This document shows positions 45,347 through 55,725 of a stretch of 64,000 nucleotides of DNA, piece by piece. Position numbers and translations under genes: made by a program. Numbering within the stretch: position 1 is the first letter of the stretch; each line of letters begins with the position of its first letter. This DNA comes from Tolypocladium sp. Sup5 PDA-1 (Eukaryota; Ascomycota; Sordariomycetes; Hypocreales; Ophiocordycipitaceae), in the NCBI GenBank assembly GCA_000750105.3, contig JPHH03000059.1, forward strand, positions 1 through 64,000, read 5' to 3'. The notes under the pieces were generated by a model. The model made no database searches, was not told the DNA's origin, and worked only from the letters and a program-made list of their open reading frames with translations.

Positions 45347-45976
45347 GTGTGGTTTGCTCCTACTGGCTTGTTGGGTGGCCTGGCCCTTTCGTGGGCTGCC
45401 GTCCCCGTGCTGGCTGGTGGAACATGCTGTCTCAAAGCATAAACCAGCAACACCAACCCAAGAACCAGGCCAGGCCAGCAGGAAACAGGAGAACGGACAA
45501 GGCAAGGCAAGACAAGACAGACAACCTTCGACAGCCAATGCGCCATGGTCATGCGACCGCCTCACCTCCAGGTCCGGCGTTGAGACGCGAACCCTCTAGC
45601 GCTGTTCCGACGGCTTCTCCGAAACACTGCGCAAACTCAACATCAATTCGAGTAACTCATCATTCTCCGTATCTAACAAGTAAAATCAACGACATTCTCA
45701 AATGTGCAGTACTTCGGCGACTCGATGAGTTCATGGATCCAAGACGCCAAGAGCCAACAGGACCATGGCATTTACAGTGATTCGATGAATCAGTGAGTTG
45801 ATGGACTCAAGAGCCAACATGACTATCCAAGTACAGTATATTCAAGACCGAAGAGGCATATACCTGTAAACACAGCAACCAACGTGGCCAGACGCCACCC
45901 GCTATGCGAACTCCATCCTACAACTCCATGGCCCCTCGATATCCAGCAACCTGATCAATGACAAAAACCATGCGTC

Positions 45977-48900
45977 TCATGCGTCGTCGGCACCCTCGTT
46001 GATATACACCGGAATCCCGTAGACCACCACCGCCGCCGCGTTGAGGTACTTGAACTTGCACGCCGACCTGGCCCTCATCACCGCCTCCGCCAGCGACCTG
46101 CCCTCGTCCATGCCTCCGCGGACGCTCCGAGACGAGACACCGCCCTCGTACTGCCTGTCCTTGCCCTTGGCCTTGCTCTTGCTCCTCTTATCGTCGTCCT
46201 TGAACGTGCCCCCGGGAAACAGCCCCCATTCTTCAAAGGCACGCCCCGCAAATCGATCAATGTCACGATCCGTCACGTCCCACAACGTGCCCACCACGGC
46301 GGGACACCCAGCCATCATGTAGTTCCACACGGGGCCGTAGCACTCAAACTCGCCCGCCTCGCTCAGCGCCGCCGAGCTGCAGCCCATCAGGAACGTCGCC
46401 GGCCTGCACCTGTCCAGCCGTCGCACCGTCTTGCCGCGGATGTACTGCGCGCCGCTGCCGTGCCCAAAGTACAGCACGACCTCGGATGTCGACAGCGCCT
46501 GTTCAAAGTCTGTCTCCTGCGGCACGCGGTTGACGATGCCGTTCCACGACCTTAGTGTCTTGAACGAGGGCTGGAAGAATGCCTGCGTGTTCTTGAGGTC
46601 CGACGACGGGTTGAGGATATAAGTGCCCGACTTGGCCGAGACGTAGTGTCCCCAGGGCTGCACGTCAGCACCCTCCGTAGCCGGCATCTTGGCCTCCGTG
46701 ATGAGCTGTCGCAAGCACGCGAGCGATGGGACCCGCGACACCGCGAGGTCCGCCATGCAAGGCAGCGATTCCCACGGAAACGCATGTAGCGCCTTGTCCA
46801 GGACAAGCACCGTGTGCGCCCCGTCCTCTCTCTCTGCCGACTTGGCCGCGTTATAGTACCCGCGGACGGCATCGTACGTCTCCACGACCATGGCATCAAA
46901 GTCAATCTCGTCGTACGCGTTCCGCTCCCCGTGAAACTGAAGAATGTCCACCACAAAGTAGAGCAAGTCGTTTAGCGCCTCATCGTAGTCGCAGTCCGGC
47001 TCCGTCGGGTCTCCCAGGCCGATGAACAGGTCGAGGATTCTCGGGTCGAGCGTGACCGTCTGTGCCTTGGTCGTCCTCTTCCCGCGTATCCTGTTTCGAG
47101 ATGGCAGGCTGCCGTCGAGGATCTGCTGGAAGCTCTTTTGGAAACGTGCCAACAAGTCCGCCCGTCGCTGGTGCTGCGAGAATATGCCCTTGAATCCTCC
47201 GAGCCACGTCGTCTCAATCGTCACGAGCAGGTCCTTCAGTCGCGAGTCGAGCGCCTCGCGTTCGGACCACCACGCACTCCTTTCGCCTTTGGCAGCAAAG
47301 TCCCGCGCCGAGTGGCTGGTTTCATTGGCCAGCTTGATGATATCAAGGAGTTCCTCCCGACCATGCTCAAAGTTAAACACCTCCGAGTCCGCATCTCGCG
47401 AGTTGGCTCTCTCCAGAGGCAGCCGCAGGATGAACGGGCTGTGTCCTGCCTGCAGCTTGGTGATGCACAGGTCGTGGCGATTTTCACTGAGCGAGATCGA
47501 AATGACGCTCCAGTTCTTGGGAATCATCTCCACGTAGGTCTTCTGGAACTTTGCGAGGTCGGTTGACAGTCCGAGGCTGGCTCTCCGAGTCGACGTCGAC
47601 AGCGCTCTGGAGCTGGGTGAGGCGGCCGCGCTGGAGCCCGCTGGGACCTTTAGGGTATTTTGCTCCCGAGTCCAGGTAATGTTGCGGCCCAGGTCGACCG
47701 CCACCGTAGCGAGGCCAGAAGAGACAGCCGGCCTGGACTTGGCCGCCGAAGTAGCTGAGAGGAGAATGATGGTGCTCTGCAGCAATGTGCAGATGCGATG
47801 GACCATGCTGCTGTCGGCGCTGGACATTGCAGACGCGTGGGCTTCCATCAGCAGCTCCTGAGCCTGCTTCAACGCATCCGCAAACGCAGGCCCGCCTTGC
47901 CCCCTGGCACACCTTCGCTCACTTGCAGCACCGCGGCCTTTCCTAGGCGGCGATGTGCTCGCAGGTGACCTGTCAGATGATGCCTTGTCCGGGCCGCCAC
48001 AAACAGCGGGAAATGATATGGTTGAATCCTGCATGACGGAAAAGACGGGGTCCGAGATCATCTGCTCCATGCTCTGACCGATAAGTGAAGTCGCAGTGAT
48101 GACCTGCTCCTGTGACAGCGTGCCCAGCAACTTGGGCAACTCTTTGGCTTGCTCCAGTGTAGATAATGCTGATGCCCAATCCTTTCGATGAATGAGTCCC
48201 ACAGTCCGAGACAATATGACTGCCGCGAGTAAGGATGACTGGTAGACGTCTCTGGGTAGGTCGGAAACGCCCAAAGGCGGGGAAGACTTTGCTTTGATAG
48301 CAGGCCCTCGTTTGGCAGTCCGAGGAGCAGCAATTGCTTTTGCCCTTGTCGTCCTCGTGGCACGAACAGTCCTGGCAGCCGCCGCGCCCCTCTTCTTGGT
48401 GGCTATGTCGCCCGTCTTGGGCTCGTTTCCTGGCGCATTTGTAGCCTCGCCGGTGCCGCTCAGCAGATGAACAGTGTCCTCGGCAATCTTGAGATAGTCA
48501 TGCGCCCTCTCCTCGTCGCCCATCTCCCAGTAAAACTCGCCGAGCTGGCGCGCGAATCGAACTCGCGAGGAGCAAGCATCTCGAGGCATCTGGTCCCTTG
48601 CGTTCTCGAAAATAGGAAGCGCCTTGTCCAGCCTCCCCGCCTTGACATAGACGGAGCCGGTCCAAGCCGACACCTGGGCCTTGTAAAGCGATGACTGCGT
48701 GCTCTCTGCAATCTTCCACGCAGACTCGGCATAGTAGATGGTCTCCTGAAACATGCCGATGTGTGCATATACCGATGAAATGTGCAGGAGGCTGCGTAGA
48801 AGTGGCGAAGCAAGGCTCCAGAACCGGGGTCCGCTCGTTCGGTTCTGGGATGACTTGACATCGATGCTCGTCATGCTCGTTTCCGCCATGCTTGTCTCGG

Positions 48901-51900
48901 CGCTGGGACTCGTACTTGTCGATGCGGCCTCGAGCTTTGACCAGTCATGGGAAAGCATCCGAACACTGGACTTGATGGCCGTGAGAGCATCCTGGATGCC
49001 CCCCTTCTGGAGGGAGACGGTAGACTGCAGAAACGAGGCCATTGACAGCAGAACCGTGGCTTGAGACTTGGACTGGGCCCACAAAGAGTACGACTCTCCG
49101 CAGATATCGTTTGCTCTTGAGAGGCATTTCATGCTGTGATCATTAGCGCGTATCCAAGTTGAAGGCTCAGGTCAAACTTACGCTTCATCCAAGCTGCCGA
49201 TGCCGGCGTAGTACTCTGCCTGAGACAGATAAAAGTCCGCGACTACGCCACGCGAGATCCCCTCGTTCTGTTCAATGAGTGCCTTTGTTTGCTCCAGGGT
49301 CTTCTGCGCCTCTGCATATCTGCCGATGTTGACATATTGAGTAGCAAGGTGGCTGTGGTTGAGGACCAAGCTATCGCGGATCGATCCTGCGGAATCCGCA
49401 ATCGCCTTGGCCAAGGTGATGGAAAGCTCTGAAATAGAAAGCTGCAGTTGACTCTCGCCCCTGAGGCCGGCAAGATGATTCAACGACTGAAGGTGATCAA
49501 GCAAGCTGTCAGGGTTGTCAATTACCGCATACAAGTCCTCTTTCGTCTGGCAGGCTCCCGTCATCGTTTTCCAGGAGGAGACTGAGTCCTGCACTAGTGA
49601 TATGGGGAGTGGAGTGTCGCCATCCGCCAGGGCCGACATGAAAGCGTGATATGCCTGTAAATGAGGAATATAGTGTGAAAGCGAGGCGTCCTCTGCCTTG
49701 TCCTTCTTTTGCAATTGCTGCACGGCCTGGTCAAGATGTGATGTAAGCTCGTGAACTTCGTCTTCGTCGCCAATGTTTTGATAGAAGAGGTGAAGCAAAA
49801 CACGCAGACGTCGTATCGGATACTTTTCGAGAGTATATATCCGCAGTAGCGCTGTCAGACTAGGGTCGTGAAGTCGTAGCGGCTGAAAGGACGTCGAGTT
49901 ACTCGAGCTGAGGTGCATGAGGTGCTCGAGCACAGCAGCGCGTTCCGCCTCGGGCAAGAAGAAGGTCCAATCATTCCATGATCTATCCAGCTTCGCAATC
50001 GAGCGCAGAGTTCGGGAAAGGGATGAAGCCTTCTCAGTCGTCGCCCAAGCAAGAGCAGGGGCTTGTGTCGTCAGCGCTGCCGCAACATCCGACAACACAC
50101 CATCCTCAGCCATGTTAGTGCAGATTGATCGTAGAGTTCGGACGGCGTCGTCGGCCCTGCCAGCGCCCTTGCAAAGATCCGCAAAGAGTTCCAGTTTCGT
50201 CGAAAGTTGAGCCTTCTCCTTTTCAGCGGCTGTCCGCTCCTTGACCGCGTCGATGGATCGGCTCAGCGCCTGGAGGAGTTGCTTGTTGGTCTCCTTCGAT
50301 CGACTTGACATTTTACGCAGTTCCAAGAATTCCGAAAAGTAGAGACTCGATATTTTGACGTGATAGACACCCAGCTGCTCGGTTTTCGCAATCGACAAGA
50401 CGGGGTCAGCGACGCTGGCCAGCAGAGAGGCGCAGTGCTGCAAGACGTCGTCCATGAGCTGCCACTCCATCGGTCGGGCCTGGATGCCGCATTTGATAAC
50501 CGTCAATGCCGCGTCGAGCACTTGGTTGATGGATTGCATCACCATGTGCCGTCGCTGGTCGAACTGGAGCGCCTGTTTCGCGCTGGCGTCTTTGGCGGGC
50601 GGTGTCCCCATCCAACGACGCACGAACCGTGGGTATCGGAGAATAAAAGTCTTAAGGAGGGAGCTTATTTCTTCAGAAACAGGTGTTGAGGTAGAGTTAG
50701 GATCCAGGATGTTCATAAGCAAACCGACAACAGAGCGCCTCGCGGCCGAGAGACTCTCAAGCAGCTCATTGAGCTCCGTGACTGTGCCGCTGAGGCTACC
50801 GTCCAGACCATCAGTGACTTCCCGTACGAGCTGCTCAATGTCGGTACCCATCTCGGACGCCTTCAGGGCAGCAGCCAGAATTCTGGCTGAGACGGAGCAA
50901 ATGCGAACAGAGGAGTCTGTCTGGGGACACAGGCAGTCCTTGAGACTCTGGAGCCATCGGTAGGCGTCGTCGTACTGCCGCGCCGTATGTGCTGTCGACC
51001 CTAGGATCTGGTAAATATCCGCCAAAGGCGACTTGGATGATGTTGCTGGTTGATATTTTTGAGAGCGAATGATTTGCATGATTCCTTCGAATGCTGTAGC
51101 GATTGTTCGGTAGGCGGACTTGTCCGATTTTTGGCGACGGACAAGAGCTCGGATGCAGCGCGTGAATGGAGACAGGAGCTCGTCGTCGACACTTCCTTGA
51201 TGTCCTGCAAGCTTCCACCATTTCAACTGCGTCCTGAATGCAAGAGCCTGGAGCTCAAAGGCGACAGTTGGGGTGGGGCTCAATCTGGGTTCCACGGCAA
51301 CAGTGTCTTCTGAACTGGAGACGCTCGGCGCAATGGAGAGAAGTAGTTGAGACACTGAAGCCAGCTGGCGAGCCGCTTTGGGGGCTTCTTTGTCGCTGCC
51401 CTCTGCCAGTCTTGACAGGAGGTTGATGGGTGACGAGAGGCTCGTCTCTTGGAGAGCTGGGAGAAGGGCCTCGATATGGGCAGGCTTCTTCGTGGCTGAT
51501 ACAAGCTTGAGCGCCTGTGTTTGGCACGTTGTGATAGCCGGCAAGCTCTGGTTTGATATGCTGCCCTGGAAAGCCAAAAGATCCGCGATCCCAGCAGCTA
51601 CAGAGTTGGTATCCGCCGAGGTCGCCTTGGTGCTCTTTGTCGTCGCCGTCGGTGGAGGACCGTCCAATCTCCGTTTTAATATCCTGAGTTCCTTCAGAGC
51701 CTGATCATGCATCCCCAGTGCGAGAAGCTTGCCAACCAGCGCCGACATGCCGTTCTCGAGCTGGAAGTCTGCCTGTCCATCCTGCACCGGCCCCTTGACA
51801 GATCGGAGACATGTGAAGGCGACGCGTGCGCACTCCACCGTTGCCAGGCATCCCGTCGACTGGGATGGCGGCAGCGGTCTGGTATTCTTTGTCGTTACGC

Positions 51901-52345
51901 TCGGGGAGGTCGCAACACGATTGAGGGTCCTCGGCTGGAGGGGCGACAGAGGAGCTGAAATAGAGCGCCTCAACGAGCGCCTGCTAGCCGATCGTCGGAG
52001 GTCCTCATTCCGTTTGCAAGGCGTCGACGGGGGCGGAGGTTTCGCCGCCTCTGCCAGTGACTTGAGAGTTGCGTTGACAACATGCGTAGCGAGGACAGTC
52101 CTCTCTCGCGATCCCAACAGCTCGTTGCATGGAGCTCCCGTCGCCTTCTTCGTCGCTCCATTCGTATTCGGCCTCGGGTTGGCAGTCGTCTTCGTCGCTC
52201 GGGCTGTTGGTTTCGCCTTAGGCACAGCGGGTTCGGACTCGGGGAGCAGCAGCTCCTTGAGCGCCACGACCGTCGCAGGTGTGCAGCTCGACGTCGACGA
52301 CACGGCTACCCTGACGGCGTCGGCCTTTGCTTGTAATGAAGCCAT
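45977..52345 (-). CDS. ESP1: Separase (Esp1/Cut1/BimB), caspase-like cohesin protease, 2 exons, 2106 aa
   Basis: Cleaves the cohesin kleisin Scc1/Rad21 at anaphase once securin is destroyed. Exon 1 is 52345..49182 and exon 2 is 49133..45977. The 48-bp intron (GTAAGT, GCTAATG branch, ACAG) joins GSLDEA to MKCLSRAND in frame. The N-terminal ~1,700 residues form an alpha-helical, TPR/HEAT-like superhelix with a disordered Ala/Lys/Thr-rich stretch near 40-120 and another near 1290-1340. The C-terminal peptidase C50 domain has the catalytic His in YFGHGSGAQYIRG (about residue 1946) and Cys in FLMGCSSA (about 1973), followed by VWNYMMAGCPAVVGTLWDVT. Both catalytic residues are present. Length matches A. 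nidulans BimB (about 2,070 aa). It is divergent with the DUF5321-like gene. Confidence 0.96.
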
Positions 52346-52685
52346 GTAGGTTATTATGTGCGTGGTCTCTTAATCATATCGTCGCATGAAGAACCCCAAG
52401 AAAAAAGGCCTTTTCCAAAAATGAAATGCGATCCGCCGTGCAGAATGCTGTAAATCGTGAACTCGTTTGATTCATGATGAGCAATGTGTGCGGTCGCAGG
52501 GTCACCGTTAGCAGTGGGGGCTAAATATCGGGCGTTGTCTGGGGCAACCGGGAGGCTTCAGCGGCCATGTGGCCCGTGCGCCGAACCACTTCTGTTCTAG
52601 AATTGAACCCCGGATTCTTCCATTGCATTTTGCTGCCGCAACGGCAACTTCGAATTCGCAAGACTCGTCGCCAGCACAAGCCACA
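52346..52685. promoter_or_regulatory. Divergent upstream region, separase / DUF5321-like gene, 340 bp
   Basis: Shared region between divergent start codons, AT-richer than the flanking exons. No canonical TATA box or known cell-cycle box was identified by eye. Confidence 0.55.
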
Positions 52686-53341
52686 ATGGCATTACAACGG
52701 ATTGCAGTTCGGGCGAGCGGCCTCGTGCGGGCATCTGCTGCCGCTGCGCAACCTCTGGCTTATTCACGACTCGGCGCCCGCTTCTCGAGTACCGCTCCGG
52801 CAACCGTCGTCGACACCGGGTTCTGGAAGTCCCTCGTCCCGAAGCCGCTGCGCAAGGAGAACCGCAAGAACCTCAAGGGTAAATCAAAGGAATGGAACCC
52901 GGCGACGTACTTTATCGTCATGTTCCTCTTCATCGGGTCCATGTCGATCCAGATGATTGCGCTCCGGAAGCAGACGGACCAGTACGCGCGCCAGTCGGCC
53001 GTCAGGATAGGGCTGCTGCGAGAGGTTGTCGAGAAGATCCAAAATGGCGAGGAGGTGGACGTCGAGAAGGTGCTGGGCACTGGCGATCCGCAGAGAGAGG
53101 TGGACTGGGAAGAGGGTAAGCCGTTTGTCCGTACGAGGCAGCGTGGTTTCTGACATGGATTGTAGTGTTGCAGGCGATTGAACGAGACGAGGCCACGCGC
53201 AAGCCCCAGAAACAGGAGAGGCCGAAGCGATCCGAGTCGCAAGAGAAAAAGACGAGCACACCAAAGAGTCACGACGAAGCGGCCGCATCAGAGCCACAGC
53301 CCTCCATAGCAAAGACGGCCAATCTCGGCAACTTCTACTAA
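52686..53341 (+). CDS. Mitochondrial single-pass membrane protein, DUF5321-like, 2 exons, 201 aa
   Basis: Function unknown. Exon 1 is 52686..53115 and exon 2 is 53166..53341. The 50-bp intron (GTAAGC, TTGTAG) is phase 1 and joins DWEEG/V to LQAIERDEA. Residues 1-36 are rich in Arg, Ala and Ser without acidic residues (MALQRIAVRASGLVRASA ending near ARFSST), a strong mitochondrial presequence. A basic stretch (PLRKENRKNLKGKSKEW) precedes one membrane segment at about 72-93 (PATYFIVMFLFIGSMSIQMI). A coiled-coil-like helix (IGLLREVVEKIQNGEEVDVE) and a charged Lys/Glu/Ser tail follow. I believe this matches the fungal DUF5321 family. Its stop is 53 bp from the facing sirtuin stop. Confidence 0.78.
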
Positions 53342-53394
53342 GTTGAGTCTATATGACGTTTGACACATTATACACATATACATATATACGGGCC

Positions 53395-54594
53395 TTAAGA
53401 CAGCATGTCCTTGAAGACATGGGGGTTCTCTCGCAAGGCTCTGGCAGCAGACTCGCGATCTGATGCCGCTGCAGCGCCCTTCCGCAGCTCAGAGACCAGC
53501 GCCGGCAGAAGCTGGTCGGTCGACAACTCTACTCTCACTCCTTGCTCGCCGGCTTGCTGCGGATCTAATCCTGCAAAGAAGAGCTCCTCTCCTCTCACCC
53601 CACCCATGTTCACGATCGCGATGGGCATGCCCCTGTCCTTGGCCCTCTTGGCCAGCCTCCACGCCGAGTACGTCGCGAGTGACGTCCCGAGAACGAGCAA
53701 CCGGCCAGCGCCATCAATGGCATCCTCCGCCGCCGTCTTGACGCTGCTGGCGATGCTTTCGCCAAACATGACGACGGCGGGCTTGAGGATGCCCGCAGTG
53801 CTCGGCAACGTCCACGCGCCTTCGGAATCGACGCGGACAGTATGCCTGTGGCCGTCGGGTTTCACAGGGGGGTCAGCCAGGCATCGAGGGCAAGCCGGAT
53901 ATCTAAAGGTCGTGTAAGGGGCTTCTGGCAAGTCGACATCTCCGTCGGGGTTGGACTTGAGGCCCTTGAACCTCCGCTCCGCCGGGTCTTCGGTGTCCAG
54001 CGCGCCGGACGCAAGAGCCTCTCGCAAGAGGTCCGCCCAGCGAGGGTTGAGCCGGGCCAGCTGCTCCTGAAACTCGTCTCGGGGGAACTCGCTGCGGCAG
54101 CTGGTGCAGACTGTGGCTCTCAGGTAGCCGTGCAGCTCGAGGGAGGGTATTTGAGGGTGAGCTCGAGGATGGAAGGAATCGACATTCTGTGTAATAACAG
54201 TGCGAATTAACCCGAGTTCTCCCAAGTCTCTGATGGCGTAGTGGCCCGCGTTGGGGGATGCCTTGTGAAGACTGGACCAGCCGAGGAAGCTCCTGGCCCA
54301 GTACCTCTTGCGCGCCTCATGGTTGCTAAGGAACTCGTAGTGGTAGATGGGCCGGTAGGTCTTGTTGACCCTGTAGGTGCCGTTGGGGCCCCTGTAGTCT
54401 GCGAGGCCAGAGGCGACGGAGAGCCCTGCGCCGGTGAGGACCACGGTCGAGGCAGGCAGGCTGCCGGGGGGCGGCGCGGCGAAGAAGTGCTTGAGCGCGG
54501 CGAGGGCGCCGGGGAGGGAACGGGCAGAGGTCGGGGCGACGGTGGGTGGCGCAAGGACATCCGTGTAGGGGATGCGCATGAGAGGTTTACGCAT
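53395..54594 (-). CDS. Sirtuin, NAD+-dependent deacylase (SIRT4-like class), 399 aa
   Basis: A sirtuin with SIRT4/class II-like features, probably mitochondrial. In the chosen single-exon frame (start MRKPLMRIPYTDV) the NAD motif GAGLSVASGLADYRG is at 55-69. TQNVDSFH is at 135-142, the catalytic His is at 155 in LELHG, and zinc Cys pairs are at C163/C166 and C235/C238. PAVVMFGESI, GTSLATYSAWRL and IVNMGGVRGEE complete the Rossmann fold. ARSFLGWSS and NPRWAD also match SIRT4. About 30 residues separate the zinc pairs more than in the human protein. The frame stays open upstream to an ATG at 54846. The extra 84 residues are Arg/Ser/Thr-rich and nearly free of acidic residues, so they could be a presequence. 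The start is therefore uncertain, and the annotation may need extending to 54846. Confidence 0.9.
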   Translation of the reverse strand: MRKPLMRIPYTDVLAPPTVAPTSARSLPGALAALKHFFAAPPPGSLPASTVVLTGAGLSVASGLADYRGPNGTYRVNKTYRPIYHYEFLSNHEARKRYWARSFLGWSSLHKASPNAGHYAIRDLGELGLIRTVITQNVDSFHPRAHPQIPSLELHGYLRATVCTSCRSEFPRDEFQEQLARLNPRWADLLREALASGALDTEDPAERRFKGLKSNPDGDVDLPEAPYTTFRYPACPRCLADPPVKPDGHRHTVRVDSEGAWTLPSTAGILKPAVVMFGESIASSVKTAAEDAIDGAGRLLVLGTSLATYSAWRLAKRAKDRGMPIAIVNMGGVRGEELFFAGLDPQQAGEQGVRVELSTDQLLPALVSELRKGAAAASDRESAARALRENPHVFKDMLS

Positions 54595-55725
54595 TGGAGC
54601 GGCCACGGCGCATGGCGACCGTTTAGCTCGCCGAGGCCACAGGCGGATCGGAGCGGCGATTGTGAGATGAGATGTCGACGTCTTCGGTGGCGGGCGGCCG
54701 AGAGAGGCCTCGGGATGATGTCGGGCGGGGCTGGCTTGCGCTCCGATAGGACGAGACGAGGTCACAGAAGCGGTGAGATTGGATACTACTGTATTATAGC
54801 TGAGCCTGGTCGCTGTCTTGTTGGGAGTCGTCGCTATCCGGATCATGCCATGTGTGCTGCAAGCCAAACGCGCATCCAATGCCCAGTGTCAGCACATGGA
54901 TGACACCATGAGCTCGCTGATTTGCCGTCCCCACAAGAACCAGCCCGGCTCGGAGCTTCGGGACGCAGCTGCAGGCGCTCACGCTGACAAAGCTCCGCGT
55001 TTGGCCGTGGGCAGTGGCGCTCAGGAACCATTGCGTAGCTGCAGCTGTTGGGCCAGGACATCGATGGCCGGCAGGGCCTTGGAGGGATAGACGGACAAGT
55101 ACGGATTACGGGAGAAAGGCTGGACTGCTGGAGTGAGACTGCAGGGGCGCCAATTGACTCGCCGCAGCCTGGACGACTCGTCAATTGCTGGTGGAGGAGC
55201 TTGCACGAACAGGCGGGCAGCGGTTGCGAGCCACGGTTCACGCGGTGCATGCAGCTCCCGTGCTGTAAACGGGCAGGTCGGCGTCCTAACACTTTACGGG
55301 GAATTGATTACATTCAATCACAAGCTGGGAAAAGATACCTAGAGCGCAGCGGGCCCTGTACTCGTAGGTCGCTGCTGAGGCGTAGGTCCTGTCCGGCAGC
55401 GGCGACGTCGGCGGCGGGCAGCGACACAAGGACGGAACGCAACGGAGACCGAGCTCGCTCGCCGCGACGCAGAGAGATACAAAGTCAGACTGCCTGTGCC
55501 ACCGACTAACTGATGAGCCGCGGACCCGGCATTATCACGAAAATAAACCACCCGGAGGGCAACCGACCGACCGACCGGCCGCTCCCGTCCCGTCCCTCTT
55601 TGCATCCTGCATCGCCATCCTCAGCCCATTGACGACCACCGTCTGCCAGCGCCCGCTCGACGCGACAAAGACAACTCGCTCTCCAGAAGCTTCCAGCTAA
55701 CGTTTACGACCACTGCGCCTAATAT
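54595..55725. promoter_or_regulatory. Divergent upstream region, sirtuin / metal transporter, about 1.1 kb
   Basis: The first 250 bp may instead be N-terminal coding sequence of the sirtuin. Motifs AGTACGGATTACGG near 55096 and GTACTCGTAGG near 55359 belong to the GTAC motif family. A CGACCGACCGACCGG tract lies near 55563. No separate gene is seen. Confidence 0.55.

Larger units (their letters stand above)
36501..45976. other. Gene-poor interval of about 9.5 kb
   Basis: This lies between the start of the Zn2Cys6 gene and the stop of separase. I checked both strands for conserved domains, plausible exon chains and RNA genes and found none I can support. Frames of 60-336 codons are frequent because the DNA is GC-rich, but they overlap in several frames at once and encode biased Arg/Pro/Ala/Ser/Trp sequence. 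The interval is not AT-rich, so it does not look like a RIP-degraded repeat or a typical AT-rich centromere. It carries the microsatellites and palindromic motifs listed separately. Part of it must serve as promoter for the transcription factor and 3' flank of separase. Unannotated long non-coding transcripts or small multi-exon genes are possible. Confidence 0.65.

Noticed and set aside
44555..45565. A 336-codon minus-strand frame in the gene-poor interval, with a Leu/Val-rich patch
   Set aside because: Composition is Cys/Trp/Arg/Gly-biased. The hydrophobic patch comes from a CAACACCAAC repeat read in reverse, and the frame overlaps other equally long frames.
36501..45976. Transposon or RIP-degraded repeat as explanation of the gene desert
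   Set aside because: No transposase or reverse-transcriptase remnants, terminal repeats or AT-rich TpA-dominated sequence were seen. GC content by eye stays similar to the flanks.
10314..52345. APC3 and separase in one window as a cell-cycle gene cluster
   Set aside because: They act in the same pathway, but over 30 kb and more than eight unrelated genes separate them. Coincidence is the simpler reading.
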